Shown here in pieces: positions 1-8,900 of a stretch of 60,359 nt of DNA. The position numbers and the translations under genes were made by a program. Source of the stretch: Flavobacteriia bacterium. Lineage in GTDB: Bacteria; Bacteroidota; Bacteroidia; Flavobacteriales; Flavobacteriaceae. Position 1 is the stretch's first letter. The number at the start of each line of letters is the position of its first letter. The notes under the pieces are model-generated. The model saw only the letters and a program-made list of their open reading frames with translations. It did no database searches and was not told the origin of the DNA. The stretch is from the NCBI GenBank assembly GCA_013298525.1, contig JAAFHW010000005.1, positions 1-60,359 on the forward strand, written 5' to 3'.

Positions 1-291
1 TTAGATATTGTTGTAAAAATCAATTGTTTCTCCTTCTTGTACTTGAACAATTGCTTTTTTATAAGCATTTGACTTTCCACTTATCAAACCACTTTTAGTG
101 TATTTAGTAGTTCTATCTGGTCTAACATTCATTGTATTAACGCTAACAACTGATACTCCATAAGTAGCTTCAACAGCTTTCTTAATTTGTACTTTATTAG
201 CTTTTTTATCTACAACGAAACCAAAACGATTGAAAACCTCACCATCTTTGGTGATTTTTTCTGTAATAATAGGTTTAACTATGATACTCAT
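1..291 (-). CDS. rplW: 50S ribosomal protein L23
   Basis: This 96-residue protein has the length and sequence of bacterial L23, a 23S rRNA binding protein at the exit of the peptide tunnel, where trigger factor and SRP dock. The N-terminus MSIIVKPIITEKIT is typical of the family. The TAA stop lies at the very edge of the window, so the gene is complete, and rplB is expected just outside. The start lies 6 nt downstream of the rplD stop, consistent with one S10-operon transcript. Confidence 0.97.
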   Translation of the reverse strand: MSIIVKPIITEKITKDGEVFNRFGFVVDKKANKVQIKKAVEATYGVSVVSVNTMNVRPDRTTKYTKSGLISGKSNAYKKAIVQVQEGETIDFYNNI

Positions 292-297
292 GGCTTG

Positions 298-927
298 TTA
301 TTTACTTAAATTTTCTTCAATTCCTTCTAAAGAACCCTCTAAAAGAACTAAATTATTAGCATTTAAAATAGCATAAGTACTTAACTCAGAGTTAGTTACG
401 ACGCTAGATGCTTTTAAATTGCGTGACGACAAATATACATTTTTATTTGAATCACCCAACACTATTAGAGATTTTTTATTTTCTAACCCTAAGGCTTTCA
501 AAACACTAATGAATTTTTTAGTATTTGGAGTTTCAAAATTAAAATCTTCTACTACGATTAAATTTGATTCTTTAGCTTTTAAAGAGAAGGCAGATTTTCT
601 TGCCAATCTTTTCAAACTTTTATTCAATTTAAAAGAATAACTTCTTGGTCTAGGTCCGAAGATAGTTCCTCCTCCTTTGAAAACTGGAGATTTTTTACTA
701 CCTGCACGAGCTGTACCAGTACCTTTTTGCTTTTTAATCTTACGAGTAGAACCTGCAACTTCAGCTCTTTCTTTAGCTTTGTGCGTTCCTTGTCTTTGAT
801 TAGCAAGATATTGCTTTACATCAAGATATACTGCGTGATTATTTGGCTCAATTGCGAAAACTGAATCAGAAAGTTGAACTTTTCTTCCAGTTTCTTTTCC
901 GTTGATGTCTAATACTTTTACTTCCAT
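298..927 (-). CDS. rplD: 50S ribosomal protein L4
   Basis: L4 binds 23S rRNA, and its extended loop lines the peptide exit tunnel. The loop is visible as KKQKGTGTARAGS followed by GGGTIFGPRPRSY at about residues 60-100. I chose the ATG at 927 ([12 protein letters not shown], 209 residues) over an in-frame ATG 33 nt upstream, because this start overlaps the rplC stop as TAATG and gives the usual family N-terminus. The longer reading adds 11 residues lying inside rplC. The TAATG overlap implies translational coupling in the S10 operon. Confidence 0.97.
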   Translation of the reverse strand: MEVKVLDINGKETGRKVQLSDSVFAIEPNNHAVYLDVKQYLANQRQGTHKAKERAEVAGSTRKIKKQKGTGTARAGSKKSPVFKGGGTIFGPRPRSYSFKLNKSLKRLARKSAFSLKAKESNLIVVEDFNFETPNTKKFISVLKALGLENKKSLIVLGDSNKNVYLSSRNLKASSVVTNSELSTYAILNANNLVLLEGSLEGIEENLSK

Positions 928-1544
928 TACTTCTGAATGATTACATAAGAGTTTTTGCATCCAGGAATAGCTCCCTTAACAACAAGTAGATTCTTTTCAG
1001 CAACTACTTTCAAAACTCTAAGATTTTGTACTTTTACATTTTCACCACCCATTCTTCCAGCCATACGCATTCCTTTGAATACACGTGATGGATAAGAAGA
1101 TGCTCCTACAGAACCTGGCGCTCTTAAACGGTTATGTTGACCATGTGTAGCTTGTCCAACACCACCAAAACCGTGACGTTTTACAACACCTTGAAAACCT
1201 TTACCTTTAGAAACACCCTGTACATCAACAAATTCTCCTTCGCTGAATACCTCAACAGTGACATTGTCACCTAACTTAAACTCACCTTCAAACCCTTGGA
1301 ATTCAACGACTTTCTTTTTAGCAGAAGTACCAGCTTTTTTAAAGTGACCTAAGTCAGCTTTAGTAGCATGTTTTTCTGTTTTGTCATCGAAACCAAGTTG
1401 AAGAGCTTCATACCCGTCAACCTCATTGGTTCTGACTTGGGTAACGACACAAGGTCCAGCTTCGATTACTGTACAAGGAATGTTCTTCCCGTTTTCATCG
1501 AAAATGCTAGTCATGCCGATTTTTCTTCCAATTAACCCAGACAT
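927..1544 (-). CDS. rplC: 50S ribosomal protein L3
   Basis: L3 is an early-assembly 23S rRNA binding protein that reaches towards the peptidyl-transferase centre. The family start [15 protein letters not shown] and the central extension ([16 protein letters not shown], then [13 protein letters not shown] and [12 protein letters not shown]) are clear. The ATG at 1544 gives 205 residues; an ATG three codons upstream is possible but less typical. It is the first gene of its own transcription unit here, since a promoter (1606-1636) and a terminator (1653-1690) separate it from rpsJ. Confidence 0.97.
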   Translation of the reverse strand: MSGLIGRKIGMTSIFDENGKNIPCTVIEAGPCVVTQVRTNEVDGYEALQLGFDDKTEKHATKADLGHFKKAGTSAKKKVVEFQGFEGEFKLGDNVTVEVFSEGEFVDVQGVSKGKGFQGVVKRHGFGGVGQATHGQHNRLRAPGSVGASSYPSRVFKGMRMAGRMGGENVKVQNLRVLKVVAEKNLLVVKGAIPGCKNSYVIIQK

Positions 1545-1605
1545 ATTAAACAATTTATTAATTAATTAATTTTGAGAACGATACATACCGCCTCTTTTGA
1601 GGGTG

Positions 1606-1636
1606 CAAATATACAACTAATATTGCAACCACCAAA
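1606..1636 (-). promoter_or_regulatory. Bacteroidota-type promoter of the rplC (S10) unit
   Basis: On the minus strand a TTTG (1633-1636) is followed after 19 nt by TATATTTG (1606-1613), an exact match to the TTTG / TAnnTTTG promoter known for Bacteroidota. It lies 62 nt upstream of the rplC ATG and just downstream of the rpsJ terminator, so it should restart transcription for rplC-rplD-rplW. Confidence 0.8.
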
Positions 1637-1652
1637 TATTATTTTAAAGTTT

Positions 1653-1690
1653 AAAAAAACCGCTAAGTAAGTGCTACTTTAGCGGTTTTA
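1653..1690 (-). terminator. Rho-independent terminator after rpsJ
   Basis: Read on the minus strand, the arms AACCGCTAA and TTAGCGGTT pair perfectly around a 12-nt loop and are followed by a run of seven T. It begins about 20 nt after the rpsJ stop and lies between rpsJ and the rplC promoter. The plus-strand reading has only a shorter, interrupted T-tract. Confidence 0.8.
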
Positions 1691-1710
1691 TTTTTCAAAT
1701 CTTACTCAGA

Positions 1711-2016
1711 TTAAACTTTAATTTCTACTTCAACACCACTTGGTAACTCTAATTTCATTAGAGCATCAATAGTTTTTGAAGATGAAGAGTAAATATCTAA
1801 TAATCTTTTGTATGACATTACTTCAAACTGCTCTCTCGATTTTTTATTAACGTGAGGAGAACGTAATACAGTAAATATTTTTTTGTGAGTTGGTAACGGA
1901 ATTGGACCTGTTACAACAGCACCTGTGCTTTTCACAGTTTTTACGATTTTCTCAGCTGATTTATCAACCAACATGTGATCGTAAGATTTTAATTTTATTC
2001 TAATTTTTTGACTCAT
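1711..2016 (-). CDS. rpsJ: 30S ribosomal protein S10
   Basis: This 101-residue protein is S10 of the 30S head, which elsewhere also acts as NusE in antitermination. Diagnostic segments are [10 protein letters not shown] at the N-terminus and [30 protein letters not shown] in the middle (quoted here as the family block at about residues 36-66). It starts 11 nt after the fusA stop, and its unit ends in the terminator at 1653-1690, so it is transcribed here with the str genes and not with rplC. Confidence 0.97.
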   Translation of the reverse strand: MSQKIRIKLKSYDHMLVDKSAEKIVKTVKSTGAVVTGPIPLPTHKKIFTVLRSPHVNKKSREQFEVMSYKRLLDIYSSSSKTIDALMKLELPSGVEVEIKV

Positions 2017-2027
2017 CTTGTTAAAAA

Positions 2028-4184
2028 TTAAGCGTTACCTTTTGCTTTTTTGATAACTTCTTCTGAAATATTAGAAGGAGTTTGTTCATAATGTGAAAAT
2101 TCCATTGTAGAAGTTGCTCTACCTGAAGATAATGTTCTTAATGTTGTAACATATCCAAACATTTCTGATAAAGGCACATTAGCTTTGATAGTTTTAGCTC
2201 CATTTCTGTCACCCATATCATTTACTTGACCTCTACGACGGTTAATATCACCAACGATATCTCCCATGTTTTCTTCTGGAGTAATTACTTCCATTTTCAT
2301 AATTGGCTCAAGGATAACAGCACCTGCAGCTTTCGCTACTTCTTTGTATCCCATTTTAGCTGCTAATTCAAAAGAAAGTGCATCAGAATCTACTGGGTGA
2401 AAAGATCCATCCAATAAGGTTACTTTTAAACTATCTACTTGATATCCAGCTAATGGACCAGTTTTCATTGCTTCTCTAAAACCTTTCTCTACAGAAGGAA
2501 TATATTCTTTAGGAACGTTTCCACCTTTAACTTCGTTAACGAATTGTAACCCTACAGGCACTTTTCCATCAACTTCATCTGCAGGCTCAAGTCTAAATAC
2601 GATATCTCCGAATTTACCACGACCTCCAGATTGTTTTTTATAAGTCTCTCTGTGTTGAGCAGATTTTGTGAAAGCTTCTTTGTATTCTACTTGAGGTTCA
2701 CCTTGGTTAACTTCAACTTTGAATTCACGTTTCATACGATCTACAAGAATGTCTAAGTGCAACTCACCCATACCTGAGATAATAGTTTGACCTGAAGCCT
2801 CATCTGTTCTTACAGTAAACGTTGGATCCTCTTCAGCTAATTTAGCTAAAGCCATACCCATTTTATCAACGTCTGCTTTAGTTTTTGGCTCAATAGCGAT
2901 ACCAATTACCGGTGCAGGGAATTTCATTGACTCAAGAATAATTGGGTGTTTTTCATCACACATTGTATCTCCAGTCTTAATATCTTTAAATCCAACTGCT
3001 GCACCAATATCTCCAGCCTCGATGTAATCGATTGGGTTTTGTTTGTTAGCATGCATTTGGTAGATACGAGAAATTCTTTCTTTGTTTCCAGAACGAGTGT
3101 TTAAGATATAAGAACCAGCATCTAAACGACCTGAATATGCACGGAAGAAAGCTAAACGACCAACATAAGGGTCAGTAGCAATTTTAAATGCAAGAGCAGC
3201 GAACGGCTCTTTTACATCAGGACGACGTAAGATTTTAGTTTGATCTTCTTCTAATAAATCAGCATCATCAGGGTGAATACCTTGAATACCTTCTTTATCT
3301 AAAGGAGATGGTAAATATTTACAAACAGCATCTAACATGAACTGAACTCCTTTGTTTTTGAAAGAAGAACCTGCAATCATAGGAATGATAGCCATGTCCA
3401 TAGTAGCTGCACGTAAAGCATTATTTATTTCTTCTTCTGTGATAGAATCTGGATCTTCCATATATTTATCAAGCAGATTTTCATCATAATCAGCAACTGC
3501 TTCAATAAGTATATCTCTATACTCCTTAACTTCAGCAACCATATCAGCTGGTATATCAATTATATCAAAAGTTGCACCTTGAGTTGCATCATGCCATACA
3601 ATTGCTTGATTTTTTACTAAATCAACTACACCTCTAAAATCATTCTCTTCACCAATTGGCAAAGTGATTGCAACTGCATTTGATTTTAGCATATCTCTTA
3701 CTTGTTGACAAACTGCCAAAAAGTTAGATCCTTGACGGTCCATTTTATTAACAAATCCCATACGTGGAACTCTATATTGATCAGCAAGTCTCCAGTTAGT
3801 TTCTGATTGTGGCTCAACACCATCAACAGCAGAAAACAAGAAAACTAAACCATCAAGTACACGTAAAGAACGGTTTACTTCTACAGTAAAGTCAACGTGC
3901 CCAGGAGTATCAATAATATTAAAGTGATAAGGTTGTGATTCTGGCAATACTTTTCCTTGTTCTGTTGGAAAATTCCACTCACAAGTTGTAGCAGCAGAAG
4001 TAATTGTAATACCTCTTTCTTGCTCTTGTGCCATCCAATCCATTGTTGCAGCACCATCGTGCACCTCACCAATTTTATGCGATTTACCAGTGTAAAATAA
4101 TATACGCTCAGTTGTTGTTGTTTTACCAGCATCAATGTGAGCTGCAATACCAATATTTCTCGTGAATTTTAAATCTCTAGCCAT
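2028..4184 (-). CDS. fusA: Translation elongation factor G
   Basis: EF-G is the GTPase that drives ribosomal translocation and, with RRF, ribosome recycling. The 718-residue protein has all GTPase motifs: [14 protein letters not shown] (G1, about residues 15-28), the switch segment with [16 protein letters not shown] (G3) and NKMD (G4). Domains II to V follow, ending in the [13 protein letters not shown] region of domain V. It is full length for the family. It sits between rpsG (11 nt upstream) and rpsJ (11 nt downstream) in the str operon. No paralogue is seen in the window. Confidence 0.98.
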   Translation of the reverse strand: MARDLKFTRNIGIAAHIDAGKTTTTERILFYTGKSHKIGEVHDGAATMDWMAQEQERGITITSAATTCEWNFPTEQGKVLPESQPYHFNIIDTPGHVDFTVEVNRSLRVLDGLVFLFSAVDGVEPQSETNWRLADQYRVPRMGFVNKMDRQGSNFLAVCQQVRDMLKSNAVAITLPIGEENDFRGVVDLVKNQAIVWHDATQGATFDIIDIPADMVAEVKEYRDILIEAVADYDENLLDKYMEDPDSITEEEINNALRAATMDMAIIPMIAGSSFKNKGVQFMLDAVCKYLPSPLDKEGIQGIHPDDADLLEEDQTKILRRPDVKEPFAALAFKIATDPYVGRLAFFRAYSGRLDAGSYILNTRSGNKERISRIYQMHANKQNPIDYIEAGDIGAAVGFKDIKTGDTMCDEKHPIILESMKFPAPVIGIAIEPKTKADVDKMGMALAKLAEEDPTFTVRTDEASGQTIISGMGELHLDILVDRMKREFKVEVNQGEPQVEYKEAFTKSAQHRETYKKQSGGRGKFGDIVFRLEPADEVDGKVPVGLQFVNEVKGGNVPKEYIPSVEKGFREAMKTGPLAGYQVDSLKVTLLDGSFHPVDSDALSFELAAKMGYKEVAKAAGAVILEPIMKMEVITPEENMGDIVGDINRRRGQVNDMGDRNGAKTIKANVPLSEMFGYVTTLRTLSSGRATSTMEFSHYEQTPSNISEEVIKKAKGNA

Positions 4185-4195
4185 TTCTGTATGTA

Positions 4196-4672
4196 TTAAA
4201 ATCTAAAGTGTGAGAATGCTTTGTTTGCTTCAGCCATTTTGTGAGTATCCATTCTCTTTTTAACAGCAGCACCTTCTTCTTTAGCAGCAGCTAAAATTTC
4301 AGAAGCTAGTTTTTGAGCCATAGATTTCTCATTTCTTCTACGAGCATAAAGAAGCATCCACTTCATTGCCATAGAAATTTTTCTATCTGGTCTGATTTGC
4401 ATTGGGATTTGAAATGTAGCTCCACCAACTCTACGACTACGTACTTCTACGTGAGGCATAACGTTAGTTAAAGCATCTTTCCATACTTCTAATGCTGATT
4501 TTTCATCATTGTTTTTCTTTGCTTCTACGATGTCAATTGCATCATAAAATACTTTAAAAGCTGTAGATTTTTTACCATCCCACATTAAGTTGTTTACAAA
4601 ACGTGTTACCAATTGGTCATTAAACCTTGGATCTGGTAAAAGAGGTCTTTTCTTTGCTGCTCTTTTTCTCAT
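4196..4672 (-). CDS. rpsG: 30S ribosomal protein S7
   Basis: S7 nucleates assembly of the 30S head and contacts the E-site tRNA. The 158-residue protein shows the family blocks [15 protein letters not shown] at the N-terminus, [16 protein letters not shown] in the middle and [13 protein letters not shown] at the C-terminus. It lies 25 nt after rpsL and 11 nt before fusA, all in the same direction. Confidence 0.97.
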   Translation of the reverse strand: MRKRAAKKRPLLPDPRFNDQLVTRFVNNLMWDGKKSTAFKVFYDAIDIVEAKKNNDEKSALEVWKDALTNVMPHVEVRSRRVGGATFQIPMQIRPDRKISMAMKWMLLYARRRNEKSMAQKLASEILAAAKEEGAAVKKRMDTHKMAEANKAFSHFRF

Positions 4673-4697
4673 GTCTTTTCTTTTTGAGTTTTAAAAA

Positions 4698-5081
4698 TTA
4701 CTTTTTCGCCTCTTTTGGACGTTTTGCACCATACTTAGATCTACGTTGCGTTCTTCCTGCTACACCTGAGGTATCAAGCGCACCACGAACGATGTGGTAT
4801 CTAACTCCTGGTAAATCTTTTACTCTTCCGCCTCTCACTAATACTATCGAGTGCTCTTGTAGATTGTGTCCTTCTCCTGGGATGTAAGCATTCACTTCAT
4901 TTCCATTAGTCAAACGTACACGCGCAACTTTACGCATTGCAGAGTTTGGTTTTTTTGGAGTAGTAGTGTAAACACGCGTACAAACACCTCTTCTTTGAGG
5001 ACAAGAATCTAAAGCAACCGATTTACTCTTCTTAGTGATTTGAGTTCTTCCTGTTCTTACTAATTGTTGAATTGTTGGCAT
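4698..5081 (-). CDS. rpsL: 30S ribosomal protein S12
   Basis: S12 sits at the decoding centre of the 30S subunit. The 127-residue protein aligns with E. coli S12 without gaps over the N-terminal half, so Lys43 (in TPKKPNSA) and the lysine of GRVKDLPG (Lys88 equivalent), where streptomycin-resistance mutations occur, are both wild type. It is the first gene of the str operon rpsL-rpsG-fusA-rpsJ. The -7 box TACATTTG lies 54 nt upstream of its ATG. Confidence 0.97.
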
Positions 5082-5134
5082 AATTAAATACTAATTTTTC
5101 TTTTATTTATTAATTCCCCACTTTTTAGGGGTTG

Positions 5135-5142
5135 CAAATGTA
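5135..5142 (-). promoter_or_regulatory. -7 box of the str operon promoter
   Basis: The minus strand reads TACATTTGC, an exact TAnnTTTG match, 54 nt upstream of rpsL in an AT-rich region. I could not find a TTTG or TTG at the expected 19-20 nt spacing upstream, so only the -7 half is supported. Confidence 0.55.
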
Positions 5143-5262
5143 GTAATTATTTTTAATAAAAAAAATCATAATTCATTAATTTTCAACAACATTTCTTAAG
5201 GACTGAAAAAATATATTAAACTCACAATTTTTACGTTATTTTTACAACGGTAACAAATATTA

Positions 5263-5371
5263 GAATAGCTGGCTCTATAGCCCTGATGCAAGGGAAAATC
5301 CTTTTTTGTAAAAAAAGATTTGGAAAGGCAGCAGGAATAAGGATTACAAATAAAACCCAAGCCATTCGCTC
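5263..5371 (+). ncRNA. Four-copy structured RNA element, copy A (possibly Flavo-1)
   Basis: This copy has the conserved 5' block (GAATA.., TGGC, TAGCCCTGAT) and the conserved 3' block (GCAGGAATAAGG, then AAATAAAACCCAAGCCATTCGCT). Between them is an AT-rich hairpin, AAATCC with six T against seven A with GATTT. The same end blocks recur at 7921-8038 (minus), 15649-15791 and 57490-57612, each around a different hairpin. Here the element ends 6 nt before the ATG of the Omp85-type gene, so it would form that gene's leader if co-transcribed. The other copies have no matching neighbour. The name Flavo-1 is a suggestion from memory of that flavobacterial Rfam family and is not verified. Confidence 0.7.
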
Positions 5372-5377
5372 CTCATA

Positions 5378-7042
5378 ATGAAGAAACTAATATTACTTTT
5401 TATTTTCTTATTTTTCCTAAATAGTTTTGGGCAAAATATGCATTTGAAAATTATTGGTAAAAATGATAAGCAAACTAAAGTTATCGATTCTGTAGGTTAT
5501 TCTAAATCTTTTAGTAACGCAAAAGGTGTTGTTGATGAAACAAAATTGTTTTCTGAAAAGTTGTTGAAAGTTGGTTTTTTAGAACAAGTAATCATTGAAA
5601 GTAAAAAGGAAAATGACAGCACTTTTTTATACCTATATAATATAGGTGAAAAAACTAATTTTATACATATATATATAGGTAAAGATTTTGACGTTAAAAA
5701 TTGGGGTATTTATGAAGTTAAAAATGACACTTTGAAATTGCCTTTTGTTGAAAGCGAAGCCTTTTTGAATTCGACTTTGAAGCAATTGGAAACAAAAGGA
5801 TTTTCGATGGCTAAAGTGAAATTACTGAATATTAAAAATAAAAACGGTCTTGTTACCGCCGACTTGAATGTAAAAACCGAACAGAAGCGTCAATTGAATG
5901 ATATTGTAATTAATGGCTATGACAAATTTCCGGAGGGTCACAAGAAAAATTTGAAACGACTTTATAGAAAAAAAGTTTTCAATCAGCAGAATTTGGAAAA
6001 ACTTTACAAAGACATAGAGCAATATCGATTTGTAAAGCAAACTAAATATCCTGAGATTTTGTTTACGAAAGATTCTACCAAAGTTTATGTTTATTTGGAA
6101 AAAGCAAAAGCGAATAACTTTGATGGTTTTATTGGTTTTTCTAACGATGAAAATTCTAAAGTTATTTTTAATGGTTATTTGGATTTGACTTTGAATAACA
6201 TTTTAAATTCAGGTGAAAAAATAGCTTTGTATTGGAAAAGCAATGGTGAAGATCAAAAAACGTTTAATCTAGGTTTGGAACTTCCTTATATTTTCAAAAG
6301 TCCGATTGGATTGAAAGCTCAATTGAACATTTTCAAACAAGATAGTACTTTTCAAAACACACAAACTTCAATCGATTTGGGATACTATTTTAATTACAAT
6401 ACTAGATTGTATTTGGGTTATCAATCGGCCGAATCAAGTGATATTAATAATGTAAATACCTCTACTATTAGTGACTTTGAAAACCAATTTATCACATCTA
6501 CTTTTGAGTTTGTAGATTTTAAACAAGATGATTTTCTGTTTCCTGAAAAAAGTAATTATAGTTTAAAAATTGGAACAGGAAAACGCGAGTCCAAATTTCA
6601 AAGTAATTCGCAGTTTTTTGGAAGTTTGAATTTGAAACACAATTTGTATCTCAACAATAAAAATGTGGTCAATTTAAAAACTCAGAATTTCTATTTGCAA
6701 AGTGATGATTATATTATTAATGAATTGCATCGTTTTGGAGGCATCAATTCGATTCGAGGCTTTAATGAGAATAGTTTACAAGGCAACATCTTCTCCTCTA
6801 TTCTGACTGAATATCGCTATATTCTTTCGCCAAATATTTATGTTCATTCTATAATAGATTATGGATATTTTCAAGACAAGACCACTGATTCTAATGGTAA
6901 TCTTCTTGGACTTGGTTTCGGATTTGGATTGTTGACAAAAAACGGACTTTTCAATTTGATTTACGCCAACGGAAGCACCAACGAACAAGCCATAAAACTT
7001 TCTAATTCTATTGTTCATATTAGTTTGAAAGCAACTTTTTAG
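5378..7042 (+). CDS. Omp85-family (BamA/TamA-like) outer membrane protein
   Basis: The 554-residue protein begins with a signal peptide (MKKLILLFIFLFFLNSFGQ). An N-terminal periplasmic region with POTRA-like segments follows to about residue 230, including DIVINGYDKFPEGHKK and a VFNQQNLEKLYKDIEQYRF helix. The C-terminal half is a beta-barrel, with SIRGFNE as the (V/I)RGF lid motif diagnostic of Omp85 proteins and a terminal strand ending in Phe. It is shorter than BamA (about 800 residues), so it is more likely a TamA-like or lineage-specific paralogue than the essential BamA. Its substrate is unknown. It stands alone, preceded directly by RNA element copy A. Confidence 0.75.
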   Translation: MKKLILLFIFLFFLNSFGQNMHLKIIGKNDKQTKVIDSVGYSKSFSNAKGVVDETKLFSEKLLKVGFLEQVIIESKKENDSTFLYLYNIGEKTNFIHIYIGKDFDVKNWGIYEVKNDTLKLPFVESEAFLNSTLKQLETKGFSMAKVKLLNIKNKNGLVTADLNVKTEQKRQLNDIVINGYDKFPEGHKKNLKRLYRKKVFNQQNLEKLYKDIEQYRFVKQTKYPEILFTKDSTKVYVYLEKAKANNFDGFIGFSNDENSKVIFNGYLDLTLNNILNSGEKIALYWKSNGEDQKTFNLGLELPYIFKSPIGLKAQLNIFKQDSTFQNTQTSIDLGYYFNYNTRLYLGYQSAESSDINNVNTSTISDFENQFITSTFEFVDFKQDDFLFPEKSNYSLKIGTGKRESKFQSNSQFFGSLNLKHNLYLNNKNVVNLKTQNFYLQSDDYIINELHRFGGINSIRGFNENSLQGNIFSSILTEYRYILSPNIYVHSIIDYGYFQDKTTDSNGNLLGLGFGFGLLTKNGLFNLIYANGSTNEQAIKLSNSIVHISLKATF

Positions 7043-7157
7043 ATTAGACATTTTAGATTTTTGGACATCTTAGACTACTTAGACTTCGATAAAAATCTAA
7101 CAATCTACAAATCTAAGCAGTCTAATCAAGTCTAACCTTGCCTAAGTAGTCTAAAAA
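7043..7157. repeat. Iterated TTAGAC / GTCTAA word tract, inverted
   Basis: The first half carries several TTAGAC-type words and the second half carries their reverse complement GTCTAA. The best-matching arms are TTAGACTACTTAG near 7071 and CTAAGTAGTCTAA near 7141. Together they could form a long imperfect stem. The rlmB promoter begins at the far end of the tract. Confidence 0.6.
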
Positions 7158-7168
7158 AACTATCTTTG
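7138..7168 (+). promoter_or_regulatory. Promoter of rlmB, abutting the start codon
   Basis: TTG (7138-7140), 20 nt, then TATCTTTG (7161-7168) matches the Bacteroidota promoter. The rlmB ATG begins 5 nt after the -7 box, so the transcript is predicted to start at or within a base or two of the A of the ATG. Confidence 0.75.
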
Positions 7169-7172
7169 CGCC

Positions 7173-7907
7173 ATGGAAAAAGAAAACCAAATCTTCGGAA
7201 TTAGAGCAATTATAGAAGCTATAAATGCAGGAAAAGAAATCGATAAAGTATTCGTTCAAAGCGATGCCCAAAGCGAATTGATGCAGGAATTGATGAAAGC
7301 TATGAAAAAAAATAGCATCAATTTCTCGTATGTTCCTGTAGAAAAATTAAACCGATTAACTCCAAATAATCACCAAGGTGCGGTGGCAACCATTGCTCCT
7401 ATTTCGTTTGTAAAGCTAGAAACTCTTGTTGACAGCGTTGTAGAAAGTGGAAAAATGCCTTTGTTTTTAATCCTTGATCAATTGAGCGATGCTCGAAATT
7501 TTGGCGCTATAATTAGAACTGCCGAATGTACTGGAGTTGACGGAATTATAGTTCAAAAAACTGGTTCTGCACCTGTGAATGGCGATACTGTAAAAACTTC
7601 TGCTGGTGCTGTTTTCAATGTGCCAATTTGTAAAGTAGATCACATTAAAGACGCGATTTTCTATCTTCAAGGAAGCGGAATTAAAACCGTTGCAGCAACA
7701 GAAAAAACCGAAGATAGTATTTATGATATTTCTCTAAACGAACCGGTTGCCATCATCATGGGAAGCGAAGACAGAGGAATTAATCCATCGGTTTTGAAAA
7801 TTGTTGATGCTAAAGGAAAACTACCTATGTTCGGAACTATTGGTTCGCTGAATGTTTCTGTGGCTTGTGGAGCATTTTTGTATGAGACAGTTCGCCAACG
7901 ACAATAA
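7173..7907 (+). CDS. rlmB: TrmH-family 23S rRNA (guanosine-2'-O-)-methyltransferase RlmB
   Basis: RlmB methylates the 2'-hydroxyl of G2251 in the P-loop of 23S rRNA using S-adenosylmethionine. The 244-residue protein has the N-terminal substrate-binding domain (FGIRAIIEAI) and the three SPOUT/TrmH motifs: LDQLSDARNFGAIIRTAE, IIMGSEDRGI and LNVSVACGAFLYE, which build the trefoil-knot SAM pocket. The length is normal for RlmB. The paralogue TrmH cannot be ruled out by motif alone, but the N-terminal domain favours RlmB. The promoter touches the ATG, so the mRNA may be leaderless. Confidence 0.88.
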   Translation: MEKENQIFGIRAIIEAINAGKEIDKVFVQSDAQSELMQELMKAMKKNSINFSYVPVEKLNRLTPNNHQGAVATIAPISFVKLETLVDSVVESGKMPLFLILDQLSDARNFGAIIRTAECTGVDGIIVQKTGSAPVNGDTVKTSAGAVFNVPICKVDHIKDAIFYLQGSGIKTVAATEKTEDSIYDISLNEPVAIIMGSEDRGINPSVLKIVDAKGKLPMFGTIGSLNVSVACGAFLYETVRQRQ

Positions 7908-7920
7908 CAATTTTATTAGA

Positions 7921-8038
7921 AGCGAATGGCTTGGGCTTTATTTGCAAACCATTTTCCCGCTATACATTACAATCTCGTCTCGTTTCAAAAAACGAGACGA
8001 GATTTTCATTCCTATCGGGGCTAAAAAGCAAACTATTC
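7921..8038 (-). ncRNA. Four-copy structured RNA element, copy B (possibly Flavo-1)
   Basis: On the minus strand the element reads GAATAGTTTGC, TAGCCCCGAT, a central hairpin, then AGCGGGAAAATGG and AAATAAAGCCCAAGCCATTCGCT. The hairpin has a perfect 14-bp stem (AATCTCGTCTCGTT, 7971-7984, with its complement at 7991-8004) unrelated in sequence to those of the other copies. It lies just after the rhomboid gene on the same strand, and its 5' block overlaps the last codon and stop of that gene. It occupies essentially the whole rlmB/rhomboid intergenic space. Confidence 0.7.
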
Positions 8039-8815
8039 GTCTACTTGATCTTCATCCTTACTCTCCTTAAAAACATAAACATATTGAATTGGTTCTGAAA
8101 GAATTTCTTCATATTCAACCATTAGTTCTTCGGGTTTTGGTGGATTTACAAAGTTGCCGTTTTCATCAAATCGTTTCATAAAGGCATCTTCTTGCGGATT
8201 GAAATCAGGTTTTTCCCATTCGTATTGAATGTCTTTTACGTAATCAGGAGTTTTAAATCTTACAGCAAAAACAAATCCTGTTAGTAATCCAGCTAAATGT
8301 CCTTCCCATGAAATTTTATGGTCAACATCTGGAAAAATATACCAAATCATTCCGCCATATAAAACAACAACTGCAAGTGATAATGCCATCAATCGATAAT
8401 ATTTAGTCATCATTCCTTTAAAGAAAATAAAGGAAACCAAAACATAAATTAATCCGCTGGCTCCAATGTGATAGGATTCGCGACCAATAATCCAAGTGAT
8501 TATACCTGAAAATAGTATTCCGTATACCAAAACTTTTAGTGAAACTTCTCTGTAAAAATAAATTAGCGCGGTTGTCAAAATAAAAAGTGGCAACGAATTA
8601 TTAGCAATATGACTCAAATCACCATGCAAAAACGGACTAAAAATGACACCTTGCAATCCTGAGAAAGTTCTTGGTAGAATTCCGTGATTACCTAAATCAA
8701 TATTAAAAGAGTTTTCTACATAAAACACAAACCAAATCACAACCAACAAAAAAGTTGGAACAATCCACGTTGATGGTGAAAATTTAAAATGGTTTATTTC
8801 GTTATTGTGTCTCAT
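8033..8815 (-). CDS. Rhomboid-family intramembrane serine protease
   Basis: The 260-residue integral membrane protein has about six transmembrane segments. The rhomboid catalytic serine is in GASGLIY in the middle of the protein, and the catalytic histidine is in WEGHLAGLLTG in a later segment; the family cuts substrates within the membrane. The HGDLSHIANN block matches the conserved region ahead of the catalytic helices. The last 65 or so residues form a charged soluble tail. The substrate is unknown. RNA element copy B follows directly downstream. Confidence 0.85.
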   Translation of the reverse strand: MRHNNEINHFKFSPSTWIVPTFLLVVIWFVFYVENSFNIDLGNHGILPRTFSGLQGVIFSPFLHGDLSHIANNSLPLFILTTALIYFYREVSLKVLVYGILFSGIITWIIGRESYHIGASGLIYVLVSFIFFKGMMTKYYRLMALSLAVVVLYGGMIWYIFPDVDHKISWEGHLAGLLTGFVFAVRFKTPDYVKDIQYEWEKPDFNPQEDAFMKRFDENGNFVNPPKPEELMVEYEEILSEPIQYVYVFKESKDEDQVDE

Positions 8816-8900
8816 AGTGACAATTGATTTATCAAAAATACAACCAATAATTATTTAATGCTATTTTGTCAGCAATTGATTTTTTCTTCCTTAAATGTTA

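Noticed and set aside
4627..4887. 86-codon frame on the plus strand
   Set aside because: It is antisense to rpsG and rpsL, both of which are certain.
5263..5371. Riboswitch controlling the Omp85-type gene
   Set aside because: The same element occurs at three other places without a matching downstream gene, including after genes and antisense to them, so a gene-specific riboswitch is unlikely.
7852..8070. Open frame of 72 codons on the plus strand
   Set aside because: It runs through the end of rlmB in another frame, then across RNA element copy B and into the antisense of the rhomboid gene; it shows no protein-like pattern.
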